Positions 1 to 16,365 of a stretch of 37,193 nucleotides of DNA are shown here, piece by piece (within the stretch, counting starts at the first letter, position 1; every line of letters starts with the position of its first letter). The translations under genes and the position numbers were made by a program. Where the stretch lies: NCBI GenBank assembly GCA_029289325.1, contig JARFTV010000033.1, positions 1-37,193 on the forward strand, in the 5' to 3' direction. The stretch is from Alphaproteobacteria bacterium. GTDB taxonomy: Bacteria; Pseudomonadota; Alphaproteobacteria; Rhodobacterales; Rhodobacteraceae. Below the pieces are notes generated by a model that was not told the origin of the DNA, made no database searches, and worked only from the letters and a program-made list of their open reading frames with translations.

Positions 1-41
1 GCGAGGATTGCCGACGAGGCGCGACGTCAAACGAGGAGGGG

Positions 42-590
42 TCAGCGGGGCAGGATGCGGAAGCGGCTGCCCTCGGCTTCGACACGGGCGGCGGGCCAGA
101 CGAGCGACTGGAAGAGGCGGGCGAAGACTGCGGCGTGCCAGGGGCAGGGTTTTCCCTGAAACGCCAGCGGGTTCGCGGTGATATCGAAGGTCAGGGGAAG
201 GCGGGAGGTGACGCGGAACCGGCCCGAACCCGCGAAGGTCCAGGCGTGGCGCGTGATGGCGAAGGTCAGGAGGCGGGCGCCCAGCGGGGCGGGCAACGCA
301 CGGATCAGGACCTGCGCGGGCCGTGGAATCCGGTGGGCGAGGATGTAGTCCGCGGTCCCCTGCCCCGCCGCGGCGAGGATCGCGGGCGCGCGGTCGCCGC
401 AGCCCGCCCAGACAGCCAGATGGGCGGCGCGGCACTGGGCCTCGGGCCACATGCCGGCATCCGCGGGCGGCAGGGCGATGTCACGCAACAGCCGGTCGCG
501 GGCCGGCCTGCCCTCCAGCCGGTCCAGCACCGGCAGCAGTTGCAGGATCGCATTGGGGCCGATCCTCGCCTCAGCGGACTGCGCCCCCAT
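42..590 (-). CDS. bchJ: BchJ, V4R-type bacteriochlorophyll biosynthesis protein
   Basis: A 182-residue protein that I read as BchJ, the 4-vinyl-reductase-domain (V4R) protein usually encoded directly after bchE in purple bacteria. BchJ was first proposed to reduce the 8-vinyl group of chlorophyllide precursors; later work on the family favours an accessory or substrate-handling role, so the exact activity is uncertain. The start ATG lies only 4 nt after the bchE stop, so the two are almost certainly co-transcribed and translated in sequence. The call rests on position and length plus overall resemblance; no catalytic motif was identified. The 41 bases left of its stop show no terminator or other gene. 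Confidence 0.8.
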   Translation of the reverse strand: MGAQSAEARIGPNAILQLLPVLDRLEGRPARDRLLRDIALPPADAGMWPEAQCRAAHLAVWAGCGDRAPAILAAAGQGTADYILAHRIPRPAQVLIRALPAPLGARLLTFAITRHAWTFAGSGRFRVTSRLPLTFDITANPLAFQGKPCPWHAAVFARLFQSLVWPAARVEAEGSRFRILPR

Positions 591-594
591 CCAG

Positions 595-2265
595 CTATTC
601 CGCCGGTTCCTGCATCTGCCGCTGCCCGCCGCCGCAGGCCCGGACCTCGGCCCCGTCGGGCAACCGGAACTCGCCGGAGCGTTCCACGGCGCGGTCCTTC
701 ATCTGGGCACGGACGGCCTCTTGCCGCTCCCTGTGCTTGCGGCTTTTCTCGGCCGAAGCCTCCCAGTCGGCCATCTGCGCCTCGGCGATGGTGCGGGTGG
801 TGTCGAAGCCGAAATCGAGCTTGTCGCGCTTTACGGGCTTGAAATATCCATGTTTTCCAAGGTCATAGAAGCTGCGCTGCACCCCCGCTTTCAGGAAGGC
901 CTTGAGGCAGCCGAGGAGATAGCGCCTGCGAAACCCGGTCCCGCGCCAGGGGTAATGGAACAGCGCCTTCTTCATGTAGAAGCGGCGATAGTTCTTCAGC
1001 ACCCCCTCAAGCAGTGCCCCCCGGGTCATCGCGGCGGGCTTCATGATCGGCGTTACGAAGTTGTATTTCGAGTAATCGAACACCTCGACCTGATCGCGGA
1101 TCTCCTGGAACAGCGGCGTGAAGGGCCAGGGCGTGTACATCGCCCAGTTGGCAAGGTCCGGCTGCCAGTCCCAGGCCATGCGGTAGGTTTCTTCCAGCGT
1201 CTCGGGGGTTTCATTGTCGAGACCGACGATGAACTGCGCCTCGGTGAAGATGTCGGCGTCTCGCAGAAGGCGGATCGCCTCCTTGTTCTGGGCGACGGTG
1301 GTTTCCTTGTTGAACAGGTCGAGCTTGAGCTGCGCCGCCGCCTCGGTGCCAAGCGAGACATGGACCAGCCCGGCCTCGCGGTAGAAGCTGAGAAGGTCGC
1401 GGTCGCGCCAGATATCGGTGACGCGGGTGTTGATGCCCCATTTCACCCGCTTGTTGAGACCGCGGTCGATCAGTTCCTGGCAGAATTCGACAAACTTCTT
1501 CTTGTTGATCGTGGGCTCCTCATCCGCGAGGATGAAGAAGCCGACGCCGTGGCTAGTGACCAGATCCTCGATCTCGTCGGCGACCTTCTTCGGGTCGCGC
1601 ACGCGGTAGTCGCGCCAGAATTTCCACTGGCTGCAGAAGGAACAGGTGAAGGGGCAACCCCGCGCCATGTTGGGGATCGCGACCTTCACGCCGAGCGGGA
1701 TGTAGATATAGCTGTCCCAGTCGAGGATGGACCAGTCGGGCTTGATCCCGTCGAGGTTCTTGACCGTGCTGGCGGCGGGGGTGGCGATGATCTCTTCCCC
1801 GTCGCGGAAGGCGAGGCCCTTGATCTTGCGCCTGTCCTCGGGCCAGCGGCCGTCGCGGATCGCCTCGGCCAGCGCGACCATGATCTCCTCGCCCTCGCCA
1901 CGGATGATGACATCGATCCAGGGCGCCTCGGACAGGACCTGGCGGAACATGAAGGTGGCGTGGATGCCGCCAAGGAGGCGGATCGCGTCGGGGACGACCT
2001 CCTGGGCCAGCTTCAGGACCGCTTCCGCCTCATAGATTGCGGGGGTAATGGCGGTGACGCCCACCAGATCGGGCTTCAGTTCGGCCAGCCGCGCGCGCAG
2101 CGTGGCGTGGTCGAGGTGGTAGGTCATGGCGTCAAGGAAGTGGATGTCGTCGAAGCCCGCGGCCCGCAAGGAACCGGTCAGATAGGCGACCCAGGCCGGG
2201 GGCCAGTTCCCCGCGATCTCTGCCCCGCCCGAGTGGTAATTGGGATGGACGAAAACGATCCGCAT
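595..2265 (-). CDS. bchE: BchE, anaerobic Mg-protoporphyrin IX monomethyl ester cyclase
   Basis: A 556-residue B12-dependent radical SAM enzyme that forms the isocyclic (E) ring of bacteriochlorophyll without oxygen, taking the new oxygen from water. The N-terminal part (about 1-150) has the cobalamin-binding-type fold of this family. The radical SAM cluster motif CxxxCxxC is visible as CPFTCSFC at residues 204-211. Length is normal. The ATG is preceded by an AGGAGG ribosome site. The upstream gap holds two PpsR palindromes and an FNR-type site, so strong oxygen control is expected. bchJ follows 4 nt downstream. The O2-dependent isoenzyme AcsF is encoded elsewhere in the window. Confidence 0.97.
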   Translation of the reverse strand: MRIVFVHPNYHSGGAEIAGNWPPAWVAYLTGSLRAAGFDDIHFLDAMTYHLDHATLRARLAELKPDLVGVTAITPAIYEAEAVLKLAQEVVPDAIRLLGGIHATFMFRQVLSEAPWIDVIIRGEGEEIMVALAEAIRDGRWPEDRRKIKGLAFRDGEEIIATPAASTVKNLDGIKPDWSILDWDSYIYIPLGVKVAIPNMARGCPFTCSFCSQWKFWRDYRVRDPKKVADEIEDLVTSHGVGFFILADEEPTINKKKFVEFCQELIDRGLNKRVKWGINTRVTDIWRDRDLLSFYREAGLVHVSLGTEAAAQLKLDLFNKETTVAQNKEAIRLLRDADIFTEAQFIVGLDNETPETLEETYRMAWDWQPDLANWAMYTPWPFTPLFQEIRDQVEVFDYSKYNFVTPIMKPAAMTRGALLEGVLKNYRRFYMKKALFHYPWRGTGFRRRYLLGCLKAFLKAGVQRSFYDLGKHGYFKPVKRDKLDFGFDTTRTIAEAQMADWEASAEKSRKHRERQEAVRAQMKDRAVERSGEFRLPDGAEVRACGGGQRQMQEPAE

Positions 2266-2282
2266 GGCGGGCCCTCCTGATC

Positions 2283-2300
2283 TGTCAATGTATGTTGACA
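2283..2300. promoter_or_regulatory. PpsR/CrtJ-type palindrome 1 upstream of bchE
   Basis: TGTCAATGTATGTTGACA matches the PpsR/CrtJ consensus TGT-N12-ACA exactly. It lies 18 nt upstream of the bchE start codon. PpsR is an aerobic repressor of bch and crt genes, so this is likely an operator. ppsR itself is the adjacent upstream gene. Confidence 0.85.
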
Positions 2301-2307
2301 GATCAAG

Positions 2308-2325
2308 TGTCAGTCCAGTTTGACA
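2308..2325. promoter_or_regulatory. PpsR/CrtJ-type palindrome 2 upstream of bchE
   Basis: TGTCAGTCCAGTTTGACA is a second exact TGT-N12-ACA site. Its start is 25 bp from the start of the first, giving a tandem arrangement suited to cooperative binding. It overlaps the FNR-type site at 2320-2333 by 6 bp. Confidence 0.83.
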
Positions 2326-2333
2326 TGGATCAA
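2320..2333. promoter_or_regulatory. FnrL-type site upstream of bchE
   Basis: TTGACATGGATCAA matches the FNR/FnrL consensus TTGAT-N4-ATCAA at 9 of 10 defined positions. Its centre is about 61 nt upstream of the bchE start codon, which allows a class II position near -41 to -46 if transcription starts around 2280-2285. FnrL activation of bchE is established in Rhodobacter; use of this particular site is inferred. Confidence 0.7.
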
Positions 2334-2339
2334 ACCGGC

Positions 2340-3755
2340 CTATTCGCCATCCTTGTTCAGAAGACCATATTTGCGCAACTTTACGTAAAGCGATTGCCGC
2401 GACAGGCCCAGCATGTCAGCCGCTGCCACCCGGTTGTTTCGGGTCAGTTCCAGCGCGGTCTCGATGCACATCTTCTCGATCACATCGGTGGTCTCGGCCA
2501 CGATGTCCTTGAGGGTCGAGGACCCGACAAGCTCCATAACGGACCGCGAGCCTTCGTCGGTCACGCCACCGCCCGCCCGGCGCAAGGCATCGGCGCGGCT
2601 GGAGTCGCGGACCACCAGCACCAGCACCGGGTTCGGCCGGTCGTTCAGCCAGCTGGCCGACAGTTCGACCGCGATCTGACCGGAGAAATCGGTGGTCAGG
2701 CGCGTCGCATACAGCCGCAGCTGGCCGGTGCGCTTGACGTTGTCCAGCAGGACCCGCAGGTCGATCTGGCCACGGACCAGATAATCCGCGATCGACCGGC
2801 CGCGCACGGCCCCGATGCCGCTGGCGTCGGTCATGTTCAGGAAGGCTTCGTTCGCGGCGCGGATGACGCCCTCGGCGTCGGCGAAGACGATCCCGTCCAC
2901 CCCTTCGTGGTAAAGACGCTGCAGATTCTCGCCCAGATCGTCGCTGGCCTGCGCGGTGCGTTCTTCGGGATCGATGAGGCAGATCAACAGCCGCTCACCG
3001 GCCGCGCGGAACAGGCGCGGCGTGACCAGCACCCGGCGTTGCGACCGCCGCGCCGTCACCTCGACCGGGGTGGCCGAATCCACCGCCGCGGCATTGGACA
3101 GCGCCTCCAGGAACTCCCCCCGGCGACGGCCATCGAATTCCTGCGCCACGGCCGAGCCCATGATCTCGGCACGGGTACCGCCCAGCATCAGCGCGGCGGC
3201 CGGGTTCAGGTCGGCGATCCGGCCGGTGGCCATCGAGACCAGCATCACCGGGTCGCGCGTCGTCTCCATCAGCACGCGGTATCGCGTGTCGAGTTCGCGC
3301 TGCGCTTCATAGTCGCGCTCCAGCGCCAGTTGCGCGGCCACCAGTTGCTGCTGCACTTCCGCAAGGGGCCGCAGGTCGCGGCCCATCATCAGGAACGAGC
3401 CATCGGTCCCCAGCAGATGCAGAGAATATCGGACCGGGAACTCCCAGACGTTCTCGCTGACATGGTTCAACTCGACCGCCACGGCCGACCGCCCATTGAC
3501 GGCCATCTCCCCGAGCCGCGCAAAAAGCTTGCGGCGGCTTTCATCGGTCAGCAGCTCGTCCAGCAGCATCCCCTCCCAGTCGGTCAGCTGACCGAAGGTG
3601 CGATGCGTCGGATTGACCAGCACCGTCAGCACCCGCCGGTTGGGCGCGACCAGAAGCGAGATGTCGGCCGCCATGGTCAGGACCTCGGTCATGAGATCCG
3701 GGCCGATCACGGGCAGCTTTCCCGCATTCAATAGATGACGTCCATCCGTCGTCAC
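2340..3755 (-). CDS. ppsR: PpsR/CrtJ, redox-responsive PAS-HTH repressor of photosynthesis genes
   Basis: Transcriptional regulator that represses bacteriochlorophyll, carotenoid and light-harvesting genes under aerobic conditions. The order is an N-terminal domain, a coiled-coil (Q-linker) segment, two PAS domains and a C-terminal Fis-type helix-turn-helix ([20 protein letters not shown] near the end). Two cysteines matching those studied in Rhodobacter PpsR are kept: one in RLLICLIDP in the linker region and C430 in EKMCIETAL beside the HTH. There is no ATG start. GTG at 3755 gives 471 residues; TTG at 3731 gives 463 and matches the R. sphaeroides N-terminus within a residue and has GGATGGA upstream. 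An open frame running to 3938 overlaps ppaA and is rejected as the start. It lies between ppaA and bchE, all on the minus strand. Confidence 0.95.
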   Translation of the reverse strand: MTTDGRHLLNAGKLPVIGPDLMTEVLTMAADISLLVAPNRRVLTVLVNPTHRTFGQLTDWEGMLLDELLTDESRRKLFARLGEMAVNGRSAVAVELNHVSENVWEFPVRYSLHLLGTDGSFLMMGRDLRPLAEVQQQLVAAQLALERDYEAQRELDTRYRVLMETTRDPVMLVSMATGRIADLNPAAALMLGGTRAEIMGSAVAQEFDGRRRGEFLEALSNAAAVDSATPVEVTARRSQRRVLVTPRLFRAAGERLLICLIDPEERTAQASDDLGENLQRLYHEGVDGIVFADAEGVIRAANEAFLNMTDASGIGAVRGRSIADYLVRGQIDLRVLLDNVKRTGQLRLYATRLTTDFSGQIAVELSASWLNDRPNPVLVLVVRDSSRADALRRAGGGVTDEGSRSVMELVGSSTLKDIVAETTDVIEKMCIETALELTRNNRVAAADMLGLSRQSLYVKLRKYGLLNKDGE

Positions 3756-3804
3756 TTGGGTTCCAACCGTTGTCCTTGGCCCACCTTGGCGGGCTGTGCC
3801 CCTG

Positions 3805-4647
3805 TCATCGCAACCTGAGCTGCGCTGGCGATGTTCCCAGGCCCGCCAGCGCCTGCTCGAGATCATTCGTCGCCAGATCGGCGCCGGTCGCCTGCAGTGT
3901 ATCCACCGGACGGTCCAGAACCGCCCCGCCGACGACAATCCGCATGTCCCCGCCCGATCCCTTACGCAACGCTTTTACCAGCCTGCGACAAAGATCAAGT
4001 TTCTCCTCGCAAGCCACCGAAATCAAAGCAGCATCGTATTCCTGCTGCTGCACCGCCGCACCAATTTCCTGCACTGTTGCGCCCATCCGGAACCGGACCG
4101 AGGCCCCCCGACGGCGCAACTGCGCCAGAACCACCATCGCCCCGAACGTGTGCTGCTCGCCCTCGGGCAGAAGCAGGAGCACGCTGGGCTGCCCCGCCAC
4201 AGGCTCCGTCCGTTCGGCCCAACCCCGGCCGATCCGGTGCAGAAGCGCCTGCATCCGGGCGACGCCGATGCTGACCTCCGAGAAGCTCGCCTCGTCATCG
4301 ACCCACTGGCACCCAAGCTCACGCGCCGCCTGCGGCAGGTACACATCCACCAAGTCCACGTCGCCGACCCGCGCCCGGCGCAGATCGGCCCGCAAGGCGG
4401 CAAGGCCGTCCTCCCCGCCGTCCAGGGCCGCGCGGACCAGCGCGGCCACCAGTTCCGGCTCGGCCGTCCGACGCGGCGGCCGCCCCGTCAGGCGCGCGAC
4501 GACTGACCGCGCCAGTGCTGAGACGCCGTCGCTGTCCCGATCCATCTGGCCGCCATGCTGGCTGTCGCGCATCCTGCTCTCCGGCCCGGCCGCAAACCGG
4601 ACCAAGTCCGCCGCAGCGACACCTGCAAGGCCGCCAAACCGGCCCAT
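3805..4647 (-). CDS. ppaA: PpaA/AerR, B12-binding antirepressor partner of PpsR
   Basis: Cobalamin-binding regulator that antagonises or modifies PpsR/CrtJ binding. The C-terminal half has the B12-binding fold. The motif GEQHTFGA carries the His expected to ligate cobalt, followed by GA-containing strands and the C-terminal VVGGAVLD loop. The ATG at 4647 (280 residues) has GGAG 8 nt upstream. A second in-frame ATG at 4572 (255 residues) also has a good ribosome site (GGAG 6 nt upstream). Long and short AerR isoforms are known in R. capsulatus, so both may be used. The frame is open to 4794, but that extension would translate through a PpsR operator and is rejected. ppsR follows 49 nt downstream. 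Confidence 0.92.
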   Translation of the reverse strand: MGRFGGLAGVAAADLVRFAAGPESRMRDSQHGGQMDRDSDGVSALARSVVARLTGRPPRRTAEPELVAALVRAALDGGEDGLAALRADLRRARVGDVDLVDVYLPQAARELGCQWVDDEASFSEVSIGVARMQALLHRIGRGWAERTEPVAGQPSVLLLLPEGEQHTFGAMVVLAQLRRRGASVRFRMGATVQEIGAAVQQQEYDAALISVACEEKLDLCRRLVKALRKGSGGDMRIVVGGAVLDRPVDTLQATGADLATNDLEQALAGLGTSPAQLRLR

Positions 4648-4682
4648 GCTGTCTTCTCCAATGTCCGCCAAGGCGTCCGCGA

Positions 4683-4700
4683 TGTCAAAGCAAATTGACA
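4683..4700. promoter_or_regulatory. PpsR/CrtJ-type palindrome upstream of ppaA
   Basis: TGTCAAAGCAAATTGACA is an exact TGT-N12-ACA site. On the minus strand its left half reads TTGACA, which could be a -35 box with GACATT 17 nt downstream (4665-4660). That promoter would start near 4653, very close to the ATG at 4647, and would favour the shorter ppaA start at 4572. Confidence 0.75.
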
Positions 4701-4826
4701 CCCTGCGGCAGCCCGCCACCCTTCCGGCTCCCCAGCCGAAGGAAGACAAGCAAAAACAACGGGTTCTCGTCAAGCCCCCCTTTGTCGACCCCATCGGGCT
4801 GCTGCAAGGACTGTCAAGTGACCTAG

Positions 4827-4844
4827 TGTAAGTTTATATTGACA
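4827..4844. promoter_or_regulatory. PpsR/CrtJ-type palindrome in the bchF promoter
   Basis: TGTAAGTTTATATTGACA is an exact TGT-N12-ACA site, and the dyad extends outward as AGTGT...ACACT. It sits 55 nt upstream of the bchF start and overlaps the predicted -35 box, so bound PpsR would block RNA polymerase. Confidence 0.87.
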
Positions 4845-4866
4845 CTCGCGCGGCTGCGACTAGGCT
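4839..4866 (+). promoter_or_regulatory. Predicted sigma70-type promoter of the bchF operon
   Basis: A consensus -35 TTGACA (4839-4844), a 16-nt spacer and TAGGCT (4861-4866) as -10. The -35 lies inside the PpsR palindrome. Expected transcription start is near 4873, giving a leader of about 26 nt with GGAAAGGGG as ribosome site. Confidence 0.6.
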
Positions 4867-4898
4867 TTGCGCAAGGACCTTCCCCGGAAAGGGGCCAA

Positions 4899-12772
<7,874 letters not shown>

Positions 12773-12773
<1 letters not shown>

Positions 12774-13438
12774 TGCCCGACTACGCCCGGACCCGCGCCC
12801 GCGTCGAGACCTACTTCGACCGCACCGCCACCAAGGCGTGGGAGCGGCTGACCTCGGATGCGCCGGTCAGTCGCATCCGCCAGACGGTGCGCGAGGGGCG
12901 CGACCGGATGCGCGCGCTGATGCTGTCGCGCCTGCCGCAGGACCTGCGCGGGATGCGGGTGCTGGATGCGGGCTGCGGCACCGGGATGACGACCGAGGAC
13001 CTCGCGCGGCGCGGGGCGACGGTGGTGGCCGCCGACATCTCGCCCAAGCTGGTCGAGATCGCGCGGGATCGGCTGCCGGTGGCACTTCGGTCGCAGGTGA
13101 CGTTCCTCGCGGGGGACATGACCGACCCGGCACTTGGCGGTTTTGATGCCGTCATCGCGATGGACAGCCTGATCTACTATGCGGCCGAGGACATCGGCCG
13201 CACCCTGCGCGCGCTTGGCCAGAGGTCGGGACAGGTGGTGTTCACCGTCGCGCCCCGGACGCCCCTGCTGATGGTGATGTGGCACGCCGGGAAGCTCTTT
13301 CCGCGCGCGGACCGCTCACCCGTGATGATCCCGCATGGCCTTCGCGACCTGAGCCGGGCCACCGGACCCGGCCTGTCGCATGTCGGTCGGGTGGCCCGGG
13401 GCTTCTACATCTCGGACTGTCTGGAGTTCCGGCCATGA
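12773..13438 (+). CDS. bchM: BchM, Mg-protoporphyrin IX methyltransferase
   Basis: A 221-residue SAM-dependent methyltransferase that makes Mg-protoporphyrin IX monomethyl ester, the substrate of both cyclases in this window (BchE and AcsF). The SAM-binding motif I is VLDAGCGTG near residues 63-71, followed by the acidic strand-2 end AADIS. Length is typical. The start overlaps the bchL stop (TGATG) and the stop overlaps the lhaA start (ATGA), so it is translationally coupled on both sides. Confidence 0.96.
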
Positions 13439-14868
13439 TCCTGAAACGGAACCATATCAAGGCCCTCTCTCCCGCCTGGATGCCCTTTGCCGAGGCCGCA
13501 TCCGAGGGGCTGCCGGTGGCGCAGCTCTTGCGGCTGTCCCTGTTCCAGGTGTCGGTCGGCATGGCGACGGTACTGCTTCTGGGCACGCTGAACCGGGTGA
13601 TGATCGTCGAACTGTCGGTCCCCGCCGTGATCGTGGCCGCGATGATCGCGATTCCGGTGCTGGTGGCACCCTTCCGCGCGCTTCTGGGCCATCGCAGCGA
13701 CACCCACCGCAGCGCGATCGGCTGGAAGCGGGTGCCCTACCTCTGGTTCGGCTCGCTCTGGCAGATGGGCGGGCTGGCGATCATGCCCTTTACGCTGATC
13801 GTGCTGTCGGGCGATCAGACCCACGGGCCCGCCTGGGCGGGTGAGGTCTTTGCGGCGCTGGCCTTCCTGATGACCGGGATCGGGCTTCACATGACGCAGA
13901 CGGCCGGGCTGGCGCTGGCATCGGACCGCGCGACAGACGAGACGCGGCCGAAGGTGGTGGCGCTCCTCTATGTCATGTTCCTGCTGGGGATGGGCGGGTC
14001 GGCGATCATCGTGGGCTTCCTGCTGCGCGACTATGACCCGATCACGCTGGTCCGCGTGGTGCAGGGCTGCGGCGTGGCCACCCTGGTCCTGAACCTGATC
14101 GCGCTCTGGAAGCAGGAGATCGTCCGCCCGATGTCGCGGGAGGAACGCGCGGCCCCGCGTCCGAAGTTCCGCGATGCCTGGGCGGACCTGATGGCAGGCG
14201 GCCAGGCCGGGCGGCTGCTGGCGGTGGTGGTCCTCGGCACGCTGGCCTTCAACATGCAGGACGTGCTGCTGGAGCCTTACGGCGGCGAGGTGCTGGGCCT
14301 GTCGGTCAGCAAGACCACGCTTCTGACTGCCGTCTATGCGATGGGCGCGCTGGTCGGGTTCCTGACCGCGGCGCGCTGGCTGGCGGCAGGGCGCGACCCC
14401 TACCGCACCGCCGCACGGGGGATCCTGGTGGGCCTCGTGGCCTTTCCTTGCGTGATCTTCGCCGGGCCGCTGGACAGCGCCAGCCTGTTCTACCTTGGCG
14501 CGGCCCTGATCGGGATCGGCGCCGGGCTTTTCGCCGTCTCGACCCTGACCGCCGCCATGGCGCTGCAGACCACGGGCACGGGCGCCGGCCTCGCGCTTGG
14601 CGCCTGGGGCGCGGCGCAGGCCACGGCGGCAGGCTTGTCGATCTTCCTTGGCGGCGCCTTGCGCGACGTCGTGGGCCACCTTGCCGCGAGCGGCGCGCTT
14701 GGCCCGGCCCTCACCGACCCGACCCTTGGCTACAGCTTCGTCTACCACGCCGAGATCGGCCTTCTCTTCCTGACCCTCATCGCGCTCGGCCCTCTGGTCC
14801 GCGTGCGGCCCCTGACTGCAACCCCGACCTCTGGCGACCGCTTCGGCATCGCCGAATTCCCCACCTGA
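13435..14868 (+). CDS. lhaA: LhaA, LH1 assembly factor of the BCD (PucC) family
   Basis: A 477-residue polytopic membrane protein with about 12 hydrophobic segments, in the bacteriochlorophyll-delivery branch of the major facilitator superfamily. Its length equals that of the R. capsulatus protein once called ORF477. LhaA helps assemble light-harvesting complex 1, probably by supplying bacteriochlorophyll. The N-terminal cytoplasmic stretch precedes the first helix (QVSVGMATVLLLGTLNRVMI), and the loop HRSDTHRSAIGWKRVPYLW is typical of the family. I chose the ATG overlapping the bchM stop; the frame is open upstream but inside bchM. puhA follows after 18 nt. Confidence 0.95.
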   Translation: MILKRNHIKALSPAWMPFAEAASEGLPVAQLLRLSLFQVSVGMATVLLLGTLNRVMIVELSVPAVIVAAMIAIPVLVAPFRALLGHRSDTHRSAIGWKRVPYLWFGSLWQMGGLAIMPFTLIVLSGDQTHGPAWAGEVFAALAFLMTGIGLHMTQTAGLALASDRATDETRPKVVALLYVMFLLGMGGSAIIVGFLLRDYDPITLVRVVQGCGVATLVLNLIALWKQEIVRPMSREERAAPRPKFRDAWADLMAGGQAGRLLAVVVLGTLAFNMQDVLLEPYGGEVLGLSVSKTTLLTAVYAMGALVGFLTAARWLAAGRDPYRTAARGILVGLVAFPCVIFAGPLDSASLFYLGAALIGIGAGLFAVSTLTAAMALQTTGTGAGLALGAWGAAQATAAGLSIFLGGALRDVVGHLAASGALGPALTDPTLGYSFVYHAEIGLLFLTLIALGPLVRVRPLTATPTSGDRFGIAEFPT

Positions 14869-14886
14869 ACCACGGAGGACAACCCA

Positions 14887-15657
14887 ATGGTAGGTGTCAC
14901 CTTCTTCGGCAACTTCGACCTCGCCAGCCTGTCGATCTGGCTGTTCTGGGGCTTCTTCGCCCTGTTGATCTACTACCTGCAGACCGAGAACATGCGCGAA
15001 GGCTATCCCTTGGAGCTTGAGGACGGCTCGACCGCCCCGAACCAGGGCCCCTTCCCGGTGCCGAAGCCCAAGACCTTCCGCCTGCCGCATGGCAAGGGCG
15101 AGGTCACGGTCCCCTCGGTCGCGAACGAGGTTGCGCATCGCCGCACCGACCTCGCGCTGGCGCGCACCGCCGTGGGCGAAGGCTTCCCCCATGCGCCGAC
15201 CGGCAACCCGATGGCCGATGGCGTCGGCCCCGCGGCCTGGGTGCCGCGCCGGGACGAACCCGAGCTGGACGGCCACGGCCACAACAAGATCGTGCCGCTC
15301 AGCCAGCTTGAGGGCTTCAAGGTCAGCGCCGGGCGCGATCCGCGCGGGCTGCCGGTGCAGGCTGGCGACCTTGAGGTCGTGGGCCGGGTCTCGGACCTTT
15401 GGGTCGACGCGCCCGAGCAGCTGGTCCGCTATGTCGAGATCGACCTGAACTCGGGCGGGAAGCGGCTGGTCCCGCTTACCCTCGCCCGGATCTGGGAGGA
15501 CCGCCTGCGGGTGAACTTCCTTGCCTCGGACAGTTTCGAGGGCATCCCGGCCACCAAGTCAGGGACCGAGGTGACGAAGCTCGAGGAAGACAAGATCTCG
15601 GCCTATGTGGCGGGCGGCTGGATGTATGACGCCCCGAAGCGCAAGCGCGGGTTCTGA
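14887..15657 (+). CDS. puhA: PuhA, photosynthetic reaction centre H subunit
   Basis: A 256-residue subunit with one N-terminal transmembrane helix (about residues 12-32) and a large cytoplasmic domain that caps the L/M core and guides protons to QB. Length matches Rhodobacter H subunits (about 260). It starts with GGAGG 8 nt upstream of the ATG. L and M (pufLM) are not in the window. A GC-rich hairpin 14-31 nt after the stop may let puhA be expressed above its downstream assembly factors. Confidence 0.97.
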   Translation: MVGVTFFGNFDLASLSIWLFWGFFALLIYYLQTENMREGYPLELEDGSTAPNQGPFPVPKPKTFRLPHGKGEVTVPSVANEVAHRRTDLALARTAVGEGFPHAPTGNPMADGVGPAAWVPRRDEPELDGHGHNKIVPLSQLEGFKVSAGRDPRGLPVQAGDLEVVGRVSDLWVDAPEQLVRYVEIDLNSGGKRLVPLTLARIWEDRLRVNFLASDSFEGIPATKSGTEVTKLEEDKISAYVAGGWMYDAPKRKRGF

Positions 15658-15670
15658 CACCGACAGGTCG

Positions 15671-15688
15671 CGGCCCGCGCCCGGGCCG
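15671..15688 (+). terminator. Hairpin between puhA and puhB (attenuator candidate)
   Basis: A perfect 7-bp stem, CGGCCCG / CGGGCCG, with tetraloop CGCC. It is followed by ACCTTTCCCC rather than a real T-run, so it is more likely a partial terminator or an mRNA 3'-end stabiliser than a full stop. Confidence 0.55.
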
Positions 15689-15720
15689 GGACCTTTCCCC
15701 AAAGCAACGGAGGGTCTGAC

Positions 15721-16356
15721 ATGTCGGACCATGACGACTTCGCCTTCGACGCACTGCCAGGGCTGCCGGAACGGCCCCCGCAGGGAGAGTTGATCCTGTG
15801 GCAGGGCCGCCCGGATGCCTGGGCCCTCGCGCGGGATGCCTTCAAGCTGCGCTGGTTCGCCAGCTACTTCGCTCTCATCGTGATCTGGCGCGCCGGGTCG
15901 GCCTTTGCCGATGGCGGAGCACCCCTCGCGCTGGCGATGGGCCTGCCCTACCTGGTGCTGGGCCTCCTTGGCCTTGCGGTGATCTATGGCCTGGCCTGGG
16001 CACAGGCCCGCTCCACCACCTACACCCTGACCACCGCCCGTGTCGTCCTGCGCGTGGGCGCGGCGCTGCCCGTGACCTTCAACATTCCCTTCGCGCAGGT
16101 CGGCGCGGCCAGCCTGGACCTGCGCCGCGACGGCACGGGCACCATCGCGCTGGACACGACCGGGGAAAGCCGGATCTCGGTTGTCGCGCTTTGGCCGCAC
16201 CTTCGGCCCGGCCATTGGCAGAAGACCCAGCCCGCGCTCCGCGCCATCCCCGATGCCGCGCGGGTCGCCCGGATGCTGGCCGAAGCCGCCGAGGCACGGC
16301 TGACGCAATCCAGCCTCACCCTGACGCCGGACGTCGCTCCGGTCGCGGCGGAATAG
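15721..16356 (+). CDS. puhB: PuhB, reaction-centre assembly protein
   Basis: A 211-residue membrane protein needed for reaction-centre assembly in Rhodobacter. It has hydrophobic segments at about 45-65 and 75-95, then a soluble PH-like (bPH2) domain with the stretch STTYTLTTARVVLRVG. It is preceded by a GGAGG ribosome site and separated from puhA by 63 nt that hold a hairpin. puhC starts 9 nt after its stop. The name rests on order and on the domain layout. Confidence 0.92.
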   Translation: MSDHDDFAFDALPGLPERPPQGELILWQGRPDAWALARDAFKLRWFASYFALIVIWRAGSAFADGGAPLALAMGLPYLVLGLLGLAVIYGLAWAQARSTTYTLTTARVVLRVGAALPVTFNIPFAQVGAASLDLRRDGTGTIALDTTGESRISVVALWPHLRPGHWQKTQPALRAIPDAARVARMLAEAAEARLTQSSLTLTPDVAPVAAE

Positions 16357-16365
16357 GGGGCAGCG

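Noticed and set aside
3756-3938. N-terminal extension of ppsR to 3938
   Set aside because: It overlaps the ppaA coding end by more than 130 nt and adds residues with no match to PpsR N-termini.
4648-4794. N-terminal extension of ppaA to 4794
   Set aside because: It would translate through a PpsR operator and a -35-like box, and a good ribosome site exists at 4647.
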